The position numbers and the translations under genes were made by a program. The notes beneath the pieces are model-generated. The model was not told the origin of the DNA. It searched no databases and saw nothing but the letters and a program-made list of their open reading frames with translations. This document shows positions 6,312 through 14,385 of a stretch of DNA of 42,263 nucleotides, in pieces. Position 1 is the first letter of the stretch; the number at the start of each line of letters is the position of its first letter. Source of the stretch: Prado023 sp964638055 (GTDB lineage: Bacteria; Actinomycetota; Actinomycetes; S36-B12; CAIYMF01); NCBI GenBank assembly GCA_964638055.1, contig CAZWXF010000009.1, positions 1 to 42,263 of the forward strand, read 5' to 3'.

Positions 6312-8250
6312 ACACGTCCGGTGCCCGGTCTGCGGGACGCACAGCGTGGACGCCTCGATCCACGACGAGGCGGGGATGTGCACGTGCCCCTGCGGGCACC
6401 GCGCGTACGCGGGGTACGTCGCAGAGCTCGCGGCCCTCGAGGCCAGGTCAGGCTGGCTGACCGAACGGATCCGGGAGGGGCAGCCACCGCCGCCAGAGGT
6501 GATGGGTCCCTATCGCATCTGGCTCCCGCCCGCGCTGCCGACCAGTGGCGGCCAGGACGGTGAGGCGACCCGGGAAACGGGGGGGACTGCGACGCCGAGC
6601 GGGTCCATCGGCGGGCCGGTGCCGCCGGGTGTGGCGGGGCCCAGCCGGCATGGGGTCGGTGCTGGCGTGCAGAGCCTGCTGCTCTCGCTGGGAGCTCTGA
6701 TGCTGATCGTGGCCGCCACGATCTTCGCGGCGGTGGTCTGGGACCGGCTCGGGGCCTTCGGCCAGGTGGCCGCCATGGTGGTGGTCACCTGCGGGGTCGC
6801 GGGGCTCGCTGTCTGGCTGCGCTCGCGCCTGCGGGGCACGGCGGAGGCGCTGGCTGTCGTCGCCGCGGGTCTGCTGGTGGTGGACGTGGTCGCCGCGCCC
6901 CTCCTGGGGCTGCTCCCGCCCCGTTGGCTGGAGCCTCCCACCTTCTACCCAGCGCTGATGGCCGCTGCGGTGGGCGGAACTCTGATCGCAGCGGCTCGAC
7001 GCTCCGGGCTGCGTGCGTGGGAGTGGCTCGGCTGGGGTGCCGTCCCGGTCGCCGGATTCTTGGTCCTCGGTGCCGTCGACACGGGGGCGAGCCCGGCCGT
7101 CGCCGTGGGCCTTCTGTCCGTGCCCGCGCTCGCCAGCATCCTGATGCTCGCGCGCGCCCGCGTCGGGGCACCCGTGCGCGAGCCGGTCGCGATGGCCCTG
7201 GCCGGCGGTGCCGGGCTGACGATGGCCGCACTCCTCACAGCTGGTGCCGTCACGTCGCGGCCGGCGCTGCCGGGGGCCCTGGTCACCACGGTGGTCGCGA
7301 CACTGGCCTTTTGGGCGTGGGCTCGGATGGACCGCTCGGGCTGGGTGCGCCTGATGGCGGCCGCGCTGATCGGCGCGGCCGGGGCAGTGATGCTGCTGCT
7401 CCCGGCCACGCAGGAGCTCTGGCTGGCGGTGCTGGTGGCCGTGGCCGGCCTCGCCGCCGGCGCTCTGGCCGGCTGGTTCGACAGCCGCCCAGCCCATGGG
7501 CGCGAGCCGTTGGCCCTGTCCGGATTGGGCCTGCGCTGGCCAGTGGGCTGGGCTGCTCTCCCCACGACTGCCGCCTGCACGCTGTGGTTGTGCTGGTCGG
7601 TGGGACGCACGCAGGCGGGCTACCAGCTGCCGTCACCGGGAGGCACGTCCAGCCAGGTTGCGCTCCTGGCCGCGACCGTCGCCGTGATCGGGTTCGCCGC
7701 CGCCAGCCGACTGCCCGGCGCGCCCTGGATCGCCGCGCTCCTCGGTGAGTACGCCTGGCTCGAGGTTGTGGCGCCCGTGGACGTGGTGGAGGTCGCGACC
7801 GTGCCCTTCGCGGCGATGCTGCTGCTGGCGGGCCTGCTGTGGCGGCGCTACCGGCGCCGGGTCGAGGCACCTCCGTCGATCCTGTGGCTCGGCCCCGCGG
7901 TGACGGTTGCCCTGGTCCCCTCGGCGCTGGCCACGTGGGCGGCCCCGTGGGTGACCGACTGGACCGACGCCGCCACCGGCCCGGCACTCCTGCGTCTGGG
8001 CGTGCTGCTGGCGGTGTCGGTTGCGTCGGTACTGGCCGGCGCGCGATGGGGCCTGGCCGGCTTGCTGCTGCCCGCCTCGGTGGCCCTGACGATCGCGACG
8101 CTGGCGCAGACCTGGGCCGGGCTGGAGGCGTTGCCCCGCTGGGTCGGGTTCGGGCTGGCCGGCACGCTGCTGGTCGTCGGCGGCGCCCGGATCGAGTGGC
8201 TGCGCAGCCAGGGCGACCGGGCGGGGACGTGGCTGCGCGACCTGCACTGA
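6292..8250 (+). CDS. polytopic membrane protein with N-terminal zinc ribbon (SCO7613-like)
   Basis: 652 aa. Near the N terminus, cysteines C11-x2-C14 and C30/C32/C34 with H36 form a zinc-ribbon-like knuckle. A short charged region follows (WLTERIREGQ) and then a Gly/Pro linker. From about residue 125 onward there are about 16 hydrophobic segments separated by short loops, with few conserved polar residues. The architecture matches large actinobacterial membrane proteins annotated as SCO7613 C-terminal-domain proteins, whose function is unknown. It is a single gene divergent from the antitoxin-like pair, with an intact frame and the high-GC composition of its neighbours. Control is probably through the dyad over its start. 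Confidence 0.8.
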   Translation: MGTIASRHVRCPVCGTHSVDASIHDEAGMCTCPCGHRAYAGYVAELAALEARSGWLTERIREGQPPPPEVMGPYRIWLPPALPTSGGQDGEATRETGGTATPSGSIGGPVPPGVAGPSRHGVGAGVQSLLLSLGALMLIVAATIFAAVVWDRLGAFGQVAAMVVVTCGVAGLAVWLRSRLRGTAEALAVVAAGLLVVDVVAAPLLGLLPPRWLEPPTFYPALMAAAVGGTLIAAARRSGLRAWEWLGWGAVPVAGFLVLGAVDTGASPAVAVGLLSVPALASILMLARARVGAPVREPVAMALAGGAGLTMAALLTAGAVTSRPALPGALVTTVVATLAFWAWARMDRSGWVRLMAAALIGAAGAVMLLLPATQELWLAVLVAVAGLAAGALAGWFDSRPAHGREPLALSGLGLRWPVGWAALPTTAACTLWLCWSVGRTQAGYQLPSPGGTSSQVALLAATVAVIGFAAASRLPGAPWIAALLGEYAWLEVVAPVDVVEVATVPFAAMLLLAGLLWRRYRRRVEAPPSILWLGPAVTVALVPSALATWAAPWVTDWTDAATGPALLRLGVLLAVSVASVLAGARWGLAGLLLPASVALTIATLAQTWAGLEALPRWVGFGLAGTLLVVGGARIEWLRSQGDRAGTWLRDLH

Positions 8251-8259
8251 GGGGTTCGA

Positions 8260-8312
8260 CCTGATATGGGGTTCCTGTCAATAGGCAGGGTGAGGCGCCC
8301 GGCCTGATATGG
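8260..8312. repeat. 10-bp direct repeat CCTGATATGG beside the transposase remnant
   Basis: CCTGATATGG occurs at 8260-8269 and 8303-8312, the second at the truncation point of the transposase. The repeats may reflect an insertion-sequence end and the internal deletion that removed the 3' part of the transposase. No matching inverted copy is seen near 9100-9300. Confidence 0.35.
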
Positions 8313-9087
8313 CCAGGATCGTGGCGGTCTCGGCCTTGTTCCTTCGAGCAGCCGATCTCCAGCGGGAACCCGCCCCGGTCGACCAGCAGCCCGACCACGA
8401 TCTGCGGGTCGACCCGGCGTTCCTTGGAGTAGCCGACCTTGCGCAGGTCGTCTTCCTTCTCCGCCTCGAAGTACAGCGTCGTCACCTCGTAGAGACACAA
8501 GGTGATGTCCCCACGGGCCACCGCATGGGCGAAACACGCTGCGGCGATCCGGTCGCGGTAGTCCCCATCCGGGCCGGCGCGGGCCAGGGTGCGCTTCATC
8601 GTCGCGTAGCTGGCCGGGCGCCGACCCAGATCGGCCAGGACCCGCCCGGCGTCCAGCAACGACGTGGGTTCCACCACCCGGGCGATCACCAGATCGGCGA
8701 ACACCGCATCGCCGGGCGTGTCGAACCCCAGCCCGTCGTACACGCCGGCCAGCGCCTCGTAGAGCAGCCCGGCGTCGGTCGACAGCACCCGCCCGGTCCA
8801 TCGCGGACTACGGTCCGGGACGGGCGCGGGGGGTCGAACAACAACCCCGGCGGCCCAGGCTCGCCGACCAACGACGTGACCGCCGGGGTGTCCTCGACGT
8901 CGAAGCCGAGGAGGCCCTGCGCCGGGTCGTCCAGCAGCTGGCGGGCACGCTCCAGCAGCACCCCCAGCTCGGCCTCAGTATGCGCCGATCCCACATGCTT
9001 GACGATCCGCTGACGGCCGCCCACGTAGGCCGCGATCTGCACCGCCGTGGCCCCCGAGCCCCCCCTGCGCACCCGCCGAACGAAGGC
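8303..9087 (-). pseudogene. IS1634-family transposase, 3'-truncated and frameshifted
   Basis: The N-terminal part matches the IS1634/IS1549 transposase layout: FVRRVRR.GSGATAVQIAAY, then IVKHVGSAHTEAELGVLLE, then after a shift near 8795 STDAGLLYEALAGVYDGLGF, VFADLVIARVVEPTSLLDAG, SYATMKRTL, LCLYEVTTLYFE, YSKERRVDPQIVVGLL and GGFPLEIGC. A further one or two indels near 8325-8340 break the expected FEGNKAETATIL motif, and the sequence stops matching at about 8308. Only about half of a normal transposase of roughly 550 aa remains, and the first codon is lost. It is inactive. Confidence 0.8.
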
Positions 9088-9363
9088 TCAGCGGTCGTGG
9101 GTGCCGTGCCGGTCGACGCTGAACTTGCTGGCACCAAAGCTGGGAAAGGGTGCGCAGACCAAGGCCTGCGCCTCTGAATCAAGCCGCTGGGGAGGCGCGA
9201 ACACCGGCTTCGATCGGCCGATACCGCCCCCTGCGCCGGAACTCCGGCGGCCTGGGATCGACGGACATCCTCCCGGTGCCCCCTCACACCAGCATCGGTG
9301 TCCGCAAGACCGGGGCAGGCCAAGGGGGTGCCGCGCGCTTCTGGGGTCTGTCACACTCAACCC

Positions 9364-9669
9364 GTGAACGCTGTCGCTTTTCTCGATGGGGATGCGATCG
9401 CTCGGGCCTGCTAGCGGTTCGGGGTCGCACGGCTGCGTGTCTTCGGGTCGGCGGTCACCGACCATTTCGACCCTGAGAGCAGCGATTTCGACTTCTTCGT
9501 CGACTTCCAACCGCAGGTCGCCGACCTGCACGGGAACTACCTCGGCCTCACCGCGGAACTGGAACAGATCACGGGCCGTAAGGTCGATCTGGTTATGAGC
9601 GACGCCGTCGAGAATCCCTACTTCGCGGCCGAGGCTTCGCGCGGTGCGCAGGACGTCTATTTAGCCTAG
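9364..9669 (+). pseudogene. MNT-type nucleotidyltransferase antitoxin, nonsense-interrupted
   Basis: From GTG 9364 the frame reads VNAVAFLDGDAIARAC, then TAG at 9412-9414, then RFGVARLRVFGSAVTDHFDP and SSDFDFFVDF, ending at TAG 9667. The GS...DxD motif of minimal nucleotidyltransferases is present. With a sense codon at 9412 (for example CAG) the product would be about 101 aa, a normal MntA length. No good in-frame restart codon precedes the GS motif, so active antitoxin is unlikely unless the stop is read through. The gene is followed immediately by a HepT-like gene, the standard MntA/HepT arrangement. Confidence 0.75.
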
Positions 9670-10026
9670 GTCCGCCGCACTGCTGTGGGACTTGCTCACG
9701 GCAGTGCAGCGAATCCAAGGATTCGTAGCCGCCAAGGCATGGGATGAGTACGCCAGTGACGTCCTGCTCCGGTCTGCCGTCGAGCGGCAGTTCGAGGTCG
9801 CTGGCGAGGCAATGAGCGTCCTGCGCAAGCTCGATCCGGCAACCGCTGACCGGGTCCCCAATGCCCACAAGATGGTCGGCATGCGCAACATCCTCATCCA
9901 CGGCTACGCGCAGGTGAACAACGAGCGGTGTGGCAGGCAGCCACCACGGATCTGGGCGAGGTCGTCGAGATCGTTCGGGCTCTCCTCACCGAGGTCGGGC
10001 CGCCAGGCGCTCACACGTCGATGTGA
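9665..10026 (+). pseudogene. HepT-like HEPN toxin, C-terminal frameshift
   Basis: The HEPN protein reads LLWDLLTAVQRIQGFVAAK, then AVERQFEVAGEAMSVLRKLD, then GMRNILIHGYAQVNNE. The RNase motif R-x4-H is intact (R codon 9884-9886, H codon 9899-9901). Just after it, near 9922, one base is missing. Restoring the frame gives AVWQATTTDLGEVVEIVRAL... ending at TGA 10024-10026, a normal HepT end; unrestored, the frame runs on to 10099 with unnatural residues. No clear ATG/GTG start survives (TTG 9692 is possible). In this family HepT is the toxin, held in check by its MNT partner, which is also broken here. Confidence 0.7.
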
Positions 10027-10272
10027 GAACCCCTGCCTGCCCACCCCATACAGATCTGAGCCCCGCGCTGCGGCGCGATGGCGGGACCGGGCTTTCTGAT
10101 CTGAGCGGTCAGCTCTGAGAGCTGGCTCGAAACGGCGACGGCTGGGACGTGGCCCAGTTCTCGAGGGACTTCCTGGACGGTCGCAGCGGTGGTCTACGAC
10201 AGGTTGAAGCGCCGGTGCCGCGATGATGGCTGTCGTGTGCCTCGCCAAGTTGCTGGCGGACATTAGCCCGGG

Positions 10273-10950
10273 TCAAGGGATGCCCGCCGTTCGCCGAAGC
10301 TTGCGCAGCACAAAACTGTTCTCATATCCTGGGACCGGCCCGATCACACGATAGTCCTCGAAGATGCCCAAACGGTGCATCTTGTCGACGGTAGGTCCCA
10401 CTTCCGGACAGTACTCGTGATCCTGGTAGTCGTCGAACACCACGAACCCGTCCGCGACGACGAAGCGCTCATACATCAGGAAGTCCATCCACACATTCTC
10501 ACCGCTGTGCCCGCCGTCGATGTGGAGCAGCTTGAACTGCATCGAGATGTCCAGCACCTTCTCGATGGAGAGCTGAGAATAGCCCGCTATGATCTCGGAC
10601 TCCGGAAATATGGCCTGACGAAAATGGCTGAGCTCGTCGTACTGGCCCTCGAGCTCGCAGGGATCGACTCCGATGACCTTGGCAGGGGGTCCGGTCAGCC
10701 GGCGCATCAGGGCAAGCGACTTCCCCTTCCAAACCCCGATCTCGACGACATCCCCGGGAAGGGGGGCCAACTCCAAGCACAAGAACCCGAGGAGCTTCAC
10801 GAACGGATGGAACGACAGCTCCGTCCGATCCATGTGCTTCGTGCTCATGTCGGCGTACGCAGCTTCGAACTCCTGTGAGATCTCGTCCCAGGCATGCTCG
10901 ACCCGTGATACCAGGGAGGGGTCCGATATCAGTCTCTCGATCATGTTCAT
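10273..10950 (-). CDS. class I SAM-dependent methyltransferase (Methyltransf_24 type)
   Basis: 225 aa. VVEIGVWKGKSL (around residues 68-79) is the SAM-binding motif I, VIGVDP is the end of strand beta-2, and LLHIDGGHS and FVVFDDYQ are later strands typical of Methyltransf_24 or cephalosporin-hydroxylase-like enzymes that act on sugars or small molecules. The start ATG at 10950 has AAAGG upstream. It begins 28 bp after mrpG and runs in the same direction, so it may be the last gene of the mrp transcript. Base composition is visibly less GC-rich than the operon, suggesting acquisition. Substrate unknown. Confidence 0.8.
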   Translation of the reverse strand: MNMIERLISDPSLVSRVEHAWDEISQEFEAAYADMSTKHMDRTELSFHPFVKLLGFLCLELAPLPGDVVEIGVWKGKSLALMRRLTGPPAKVIGVDPCELEGQYDELSHFRQAIFPESEIIAGYSQLSIEKVLDISMQFKLLHIDGGHSGENVWMDFLMYERFVVADGFVVFDDYQDHEYCPEVGPTVDKMHRLGIFEDYRVIGPVPGYENSFVLRKLRRTAGIP

Positions 10951-10978
10951 CCAGCCTTTGCGAATCGTGCTCCGACAG

Positions 10979-11365
10979 TCAGGCCGGGGGATCGATCTGG
11001 GTGCGCCGACGGATTCCCGAGGGCTCCGGGCCGGCGTCGCTGATCTCGTCGACGATCAGCAGGTCCGAGCGCATGTGCCCGCCGCGGTAGGACGCCCGCC
11101 CGACCATGTGGCTGGCGATCGGCGAGGTGATCAGCTGGAACAGGGCCACGATCAGCAGTATCCCCACCACCTGGGGCTGCCGCAGCTGCAGTCCGAGCCC
11201 CAGCAGCGCCATGAGCAGGCCGAGGACCTGCGGCTTGGTGCCCGCGTGCATGCGGCTGAGCAGGTCCGGCAGGCGGAGCATGCCGATCGCCGCCACCAGC
11301 GTGAGCGCCGCGCCCACCAGCAGGCAGGTGGCCGCGGCGGCGTCGAGCACCTGGTCGCCGGTCAT
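10979..11365 (-). CDS. mrpG: Na+/H+ antiporter subunit G
   Basis: 128 aa with three hydrophobic helices and the family signature GMLRLPDLLSRMHAGTKPQVLG. MrpG is a small subunit needed for assembly of the Mrp cation/proton antiporter in the membrane. Its ATG overlaps the stop of mrpF by 4 bp. The tail after about residue 90 is hydrophilic (MRSDLLIVDEISD...) and longer than in the shortest homologues. Confidence 0.93.
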   Translation of the reverse strand: MTGDQVLDAAAATCLLVGAALTLVAAIGMLRLPDLLSRMHAGTKPQVLGLLMALLGLGLQLRQPQVVGILLIVALFQLITSPIASHMVGRASYRGGHMRSDLLIVDEISDAGPEPSGIRRRTQIDPPA

Positions 11366-11655
11366 GTCTGCTCCCGCCGCTTCTCGGCCTCCCGGATCTC
11401 CGGGGCCACCTCGGCGAACCGGGCGACGGTCACCGCGCCCACGAAGCCTACGAGGGCCAGGACCACGAGGATCGGCAAGGTGGTGGTGTGCCGGTTGGCG
11501 GCCGCCTCGAGCGCCAGCCCGCTGATGAGCACTGCCAGGAGGACGTCGAGGGCGGCGATCCGATCGAGCATCGTGGGCCCGCGCGAGATCCGGATCAGCA
11601 GCAGCACCGCGGAAAGGGTGAGCAGGGCGCCGCCCACCACGAGGACCACGATCAT
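11362..11655 (-). CDS. mrpF: Na+/H+ antiporter subunit F
   Basis: 97 aa, three membrane helices, with the family motif RGPTMLDRIAALDVL in the first cytoplasmic loop. It is a small structural subunit of the Mrp complex. It overlaps mrpE and mrpG by 4 bp at each end (ATGA), indicating coupled translation. Confidence 0.93.
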   Translation of the reverse strand: MIVVLVVGGALLTLSAVLLLIRISRGPTMLDRIAALDVLLAVLISGLALEAAANRHTTTLPILVVLALVGFVGAVTVARFAEVAPEIREAEKRREQT

Positions 11656-12257
11656 GCGGACTCCCCTCTCGATGCGGCGCCGGCGGCGAGCTCGAGGTGG
11701 TCGGTCTCCGCGCCCACTGCCTTCACCACCCGTCGCTCCAGGGCCAGCGTGGCAGCCCGGACCTTCTCGACATCGTCGACGTCGTCGACGTCGAGCACGT
11801 GGATGAACAGCGAGTGCGAGGCCCGGTCAGCCTCCAGCACGATGCTGCCCGGCACCAGTGACGTCAGCTCGGCGACGACGGTGAGCACGAAGTCCGACGA
11901 CGTGAGCAGCGTGACCCGGATGACCGCGTTGCGCGGGGTCCTCCCGAAGCTCAGTGTGGTCCACGCCACCTGGGCCGTGGCGAGCACCACGCTGGCCAGG
12001 AAGTGCACGATCAGCCACACCAGCCACGCCGGCCGCACGCGCAGGCGCATCCGCAGCGCCGGAAGCGGGAAGACCACGAGCACCAGGGTCGCCACCCCGG
12101 CGCCGACGACGACGTTGGCCACCGAGACGTCGCCCCACAGCAGCACCCACACAAGCGTCAGCCAGGCCACGACCATCGGCTGGATCGACTCCAGGGACAG
12201 CCGCCGGCCGGCACTGGGTTCGGGCTCCACGCCGTGCGGGAGATCGGGCGCGTTCAT
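11652..12257 (-). CDS. mrpE: Na+/H+ antiporter subunit E
   Basis: 201 aa. A short N-terminal extension precedes two pairs of hydrophobic helices (MVVAWLTLVWVLLWGD; ANVVVGAGVATLVLVVFPLP; WLVWLIVHFLASVVLATAQVAW). The C-terminal soluble domain has the MrpE pattern LTSLVPGSIVLEAD and IHVLDV. The open frame extends upstream, but the ATG at 12257 overlaps the mrpD stop in an ATGA like the other junctions of this operon, so I choose it. Confidence 0.92.
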   Translation of the reverse strand: MNAPDLPHGVEPEPSAGRRLSLESIQPMVVAWLTLVWVLLWGDVSVANVVVGAGVATLVLVVFPLPALRMRLRVRPAWLVWLIVHFLASVVLATAQVAWTTLSFGRTPRNAVIRVTLLTSSDFVLTVVAELTSLVPGSIVLEADRASHSLFIHVLDVDDVDDVEKVRAATLALERRVVKAVGAETDHLELAAGAASRGESA

Positions 12258-13957
12258 GGCGTGTCCTCGGGCAGCACGGCGCTGATGTACGGAGCTCGCT
12301 CGAGCAGGTCGCTGGCGGCCCTGGAGGTGAAGGCGAACATCGGCCCGGCCAACAGGGTCAGCGACAGGCTGAACGCGATGAGGCCCCCGGTCGCCCAAAC
12401 CATCGTCAACGGCAGCCTGGTGGGAAGGGTCCCCTGCGCGAGGAGGTCGTACAGGTCCCGGGTCGAGGTCTCGTCCCGGTCGTAGGCAGGTCGTTCCTCC
12501 TCGACGTTGATCCGCGTCCCGTCCGCGCCGTCACTGCGCACGATGCTGGCCGCCACCCCCTGCCGGCGCAGGGAGCCAAGGGCGACAGGCTGCTCGTCAG
12601 CGCCGATCCAACCGACGCTGAGAGTCGTCTCGTGGGCTTGTTCCGGGGTCCGCCAGAAGGCGAGGTTCCAGGCCTTGCCGACGGCGTACAGGGTCAGCAG
12701 GCTGGTCAGGGCACCCGCTGCGACCAGGGTGAAGGCCAGCGGGGTCCCCGCCTCGACCCCGGCGGCGAACAGCCCCACCTTGCCGAGGAAGCCGGACATG
12801 GGGGGGATCCCGGCGAGGTTCAGGGCCGGGACGAGGAAGAGGATGCCGAGCAGCGGTGCGATCCGGGCCAGGCCGCCCAGCTTGAGCAGGGAGGTGCTCC
12901 CACCCCGGCGGTCCACCAGACCGAGCACGAGGAACAGCGCGGTCTGGATCGTGATGTGGTGCACGACGTAGAACAGCGCCCCTGACAGGCCGGCCTTCGT
13001 GGCCATGCCGATCCCGAAGACCATGTAGCCGATGTGGCTGACCAGGGTGAAGGAGAGCATGCGCTTGAGCTCGGACTGTGCGACCGCACCCAGTATCCCG
13101 ACGATCATCGTGAGCAGGGCGGCCACCAGCAGCAGGTTCGTGAGGGGACTGTCCGGGAAGAGCAGCGTCTGCGTGCGCAGGATGGCGTAGACGCCGACCT
13201 TCGTGAGCAGCCCGGCGAACACCGCCGTGACCGGCGCCGGGGCGGTCGGGTAGCTGTCGGGCAGCCAGAGGGACAGCGGGAACACCGCAGCCTTGACCGC
13301 GAACGTCGTGAGCAGCAGCACCTGCAACGTGAGCGCGACCTGGTCGGGCAGGTCGGCGAGCCGGCCGGCCAGGTGCGCCAGGTTGACCGTCCCGGTGGCA
13401 GCGTAGATGCCGGCCAGGGAGACCAGGAACAGCATCGAGGACAGCACGCCGACTGTCACGTACACCGTGCCGGCGCGCACGCGCGGCTCGGTGCCACCGA
13501 GGGTGAGCAGCACGTAGCTGGCGAACAGCAGCATCTCGAAGCTGACGAAGAGGTTGAACAGATCGCCGGCGAGGAAGGCATTGGACACCCCGGCCACGAG
13601 CACCAGGAACGTCGGGTGGAACACCGTCAGCGGTGCCCGTGCACCGTCGGCGGTCATGCCCTGGCCGATGGCGTAGATGAGCACGAAGAGGGTGACCACG
13701 GCCGAGACCAGGAGCATCAACGATGACACCCGATCGGCCACGAGAACGATCCCCAGCGGCTCGGACCAGGCGCCGATCCACAGGGCCTGGGGCCCCTTCA
13801 CGTCGGACTGGCGGACCAGCACGGCCGCCACGACGACGACCGAGACCAGCGTCGCGGTGCTCACCCAGGGTTGCGCCCGGGGCCGTCGGCCGAGGATCAG
13901 GTTCAGGCCCGCGCCGACCAGCGGCAGGATCACAGGCAGGGGGACCAGGAGGTTCAT
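12254..13957 (-). CDS. mrpD: Na+/H+ antiporter subunit D
   Basis: 567 aa. Homologous to the proton-pumping subunits of respiratory complex I (Proton_antipo_M domain, about residues 125-400). It carries the lysine-containing helix segments typical of these antiporters (TFAVKAAVFPLSLWLPDSYP; GLLTKVGVYAILRTQTLLFP; HIGYMVFGIGMATKAG). A hydrophilic insertion of about 100 residues before the last helix (QAHETTLSVGWIGADEQ... to LPTRLPL) is acidic and probably cytoplasmic. The start and stop overlap the neighbours by 4 bp. Confidence 0.93.
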   Translation of the reverse strand: MNLLVPLPVILPLVGAGLNLILGRRPRAQPWVSTATLVSVVVVAAVLVRQSDVKGPQALWIGAWSEPLGIVLVADRVSSLMLLVSAVVTLFVLIYAIGQGMTADGARAPLTVFHPTFLVLVAGVSNAFLAGDLFNLFVSFEMLLFASYVLLTLGGTEPRVRAGTVYVTVGVLSSMLFLVSLAGIYAATGTVNLAHLAGRLADLPDQVALTLQVLLLTTFAVKAAVFPLSLWLPDSYPTAPAPVTAVFAGLLTKVGVYAILRTQTLLFPDSPLTNLLLVAALLTMIVGILGAVAQSELKRMLSFTLVSHIGYMVFGIGMATKAGLSGALFYVVHHITIQTALFLVLGLVDRRGGSTSLLKLGGLARIAPLLGILFLVPALNLAGIPPMSGFLGKVGLFAAGVEAGTPLAFTLVAAGALTSLLTLYAVGKAWNLAFWRTPEQAHETTLSVGWIGADEQPVALGSLRRQGVAASIVRSDGADGTRINVEEERPAYDRDETSTRDLYDLLAQGTLPTRLPLTMVWATGGLIAFSLSLTLLAGPMFAFTSRAASDLLERAPYISAVLPEDTP

Positions 13958-14385
13958 GGCAGGTCCCTGTCGTGGCCGTCGTCCCGGTTGTCGTCGTCCC
14001 GGTCCGGGTTGTCCGGGACCTCGTCGGCGGCCGCCAGCCGCCGGATCGCCGCGTCCTCGGGGTCATCCTGGACGTCGTCGTGGCCGCTGAGCTGCCAGCT
14101 GCGATAGGCCAGCGCCAGCAGGAAGGCTGTCGTGCCCAGCGTGATGACGATCGCGGTCAGGGTCAGCGCCTGGGGCAGCGGGTCGCTCATCTGGTCCGGT
14201 TCGGTCAACCCGACGATCGGGGCGCCGCCGGAGGGGCCGCTGGCCACGAGGAACAGCACGTTGACACCGTTGCTGAGCAGGATCAGGCCGACCAGCACGC
14301 GGGTGAGGCTGCGCTCGAGGAGCAGGTAGACCCCGCAGCCGATCAGCCCGGCGGCGGTCAGGACCAGCGAGAGGTTGGCGGTCAC
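13954..14385 (-). CDS. mrpC: Na+/H+ antiporter subunit C
   Basis: 143 aa, NuoK-like with three helices (LSLVLTAAGLIGCGVYLLL; VLVGLILLSNGVNVLFLVAS; ALTLTAIVITLGTTAFLLAL) and the family motif GLILLSNGVN. The tail after about residue 110 is very acidic (DDVQDDPEDAAIRR, DRDDDNRDDGHD). GTG start at 14385, inside a GTGA overlap with the mrpA stop. A much longer open frame runs upstream through mrpA but is only its shadow. Confidence 0.93.
   Translation of the reverse strand: MTANLSLVLTAAGLIGCGVYLLLERSLTRVLVGLILLSNGVNVLFLVASGPSGGAPIVGLTEPDQMSDPLPQALTLTAIVITLGTTAFLLALAYRSWQLSGHDDVQDDPEDAAIRRLAAADEVPDNPDRDDDNRDDGHDRDLP

Noticed and set aside
7283..8788. 501-aa minus-strand frame taken as one protein
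   Set aside because: The first 140 or so residues are the transposase remnant; the rest is antisense to the zinc-ribbon membrane protein and is compositionally random.
10027..10272. Possible small gene on either strand before the methyltransferase
   Set aside because: No start with a ribosome site or -10 box and no recognisable protein pattern.
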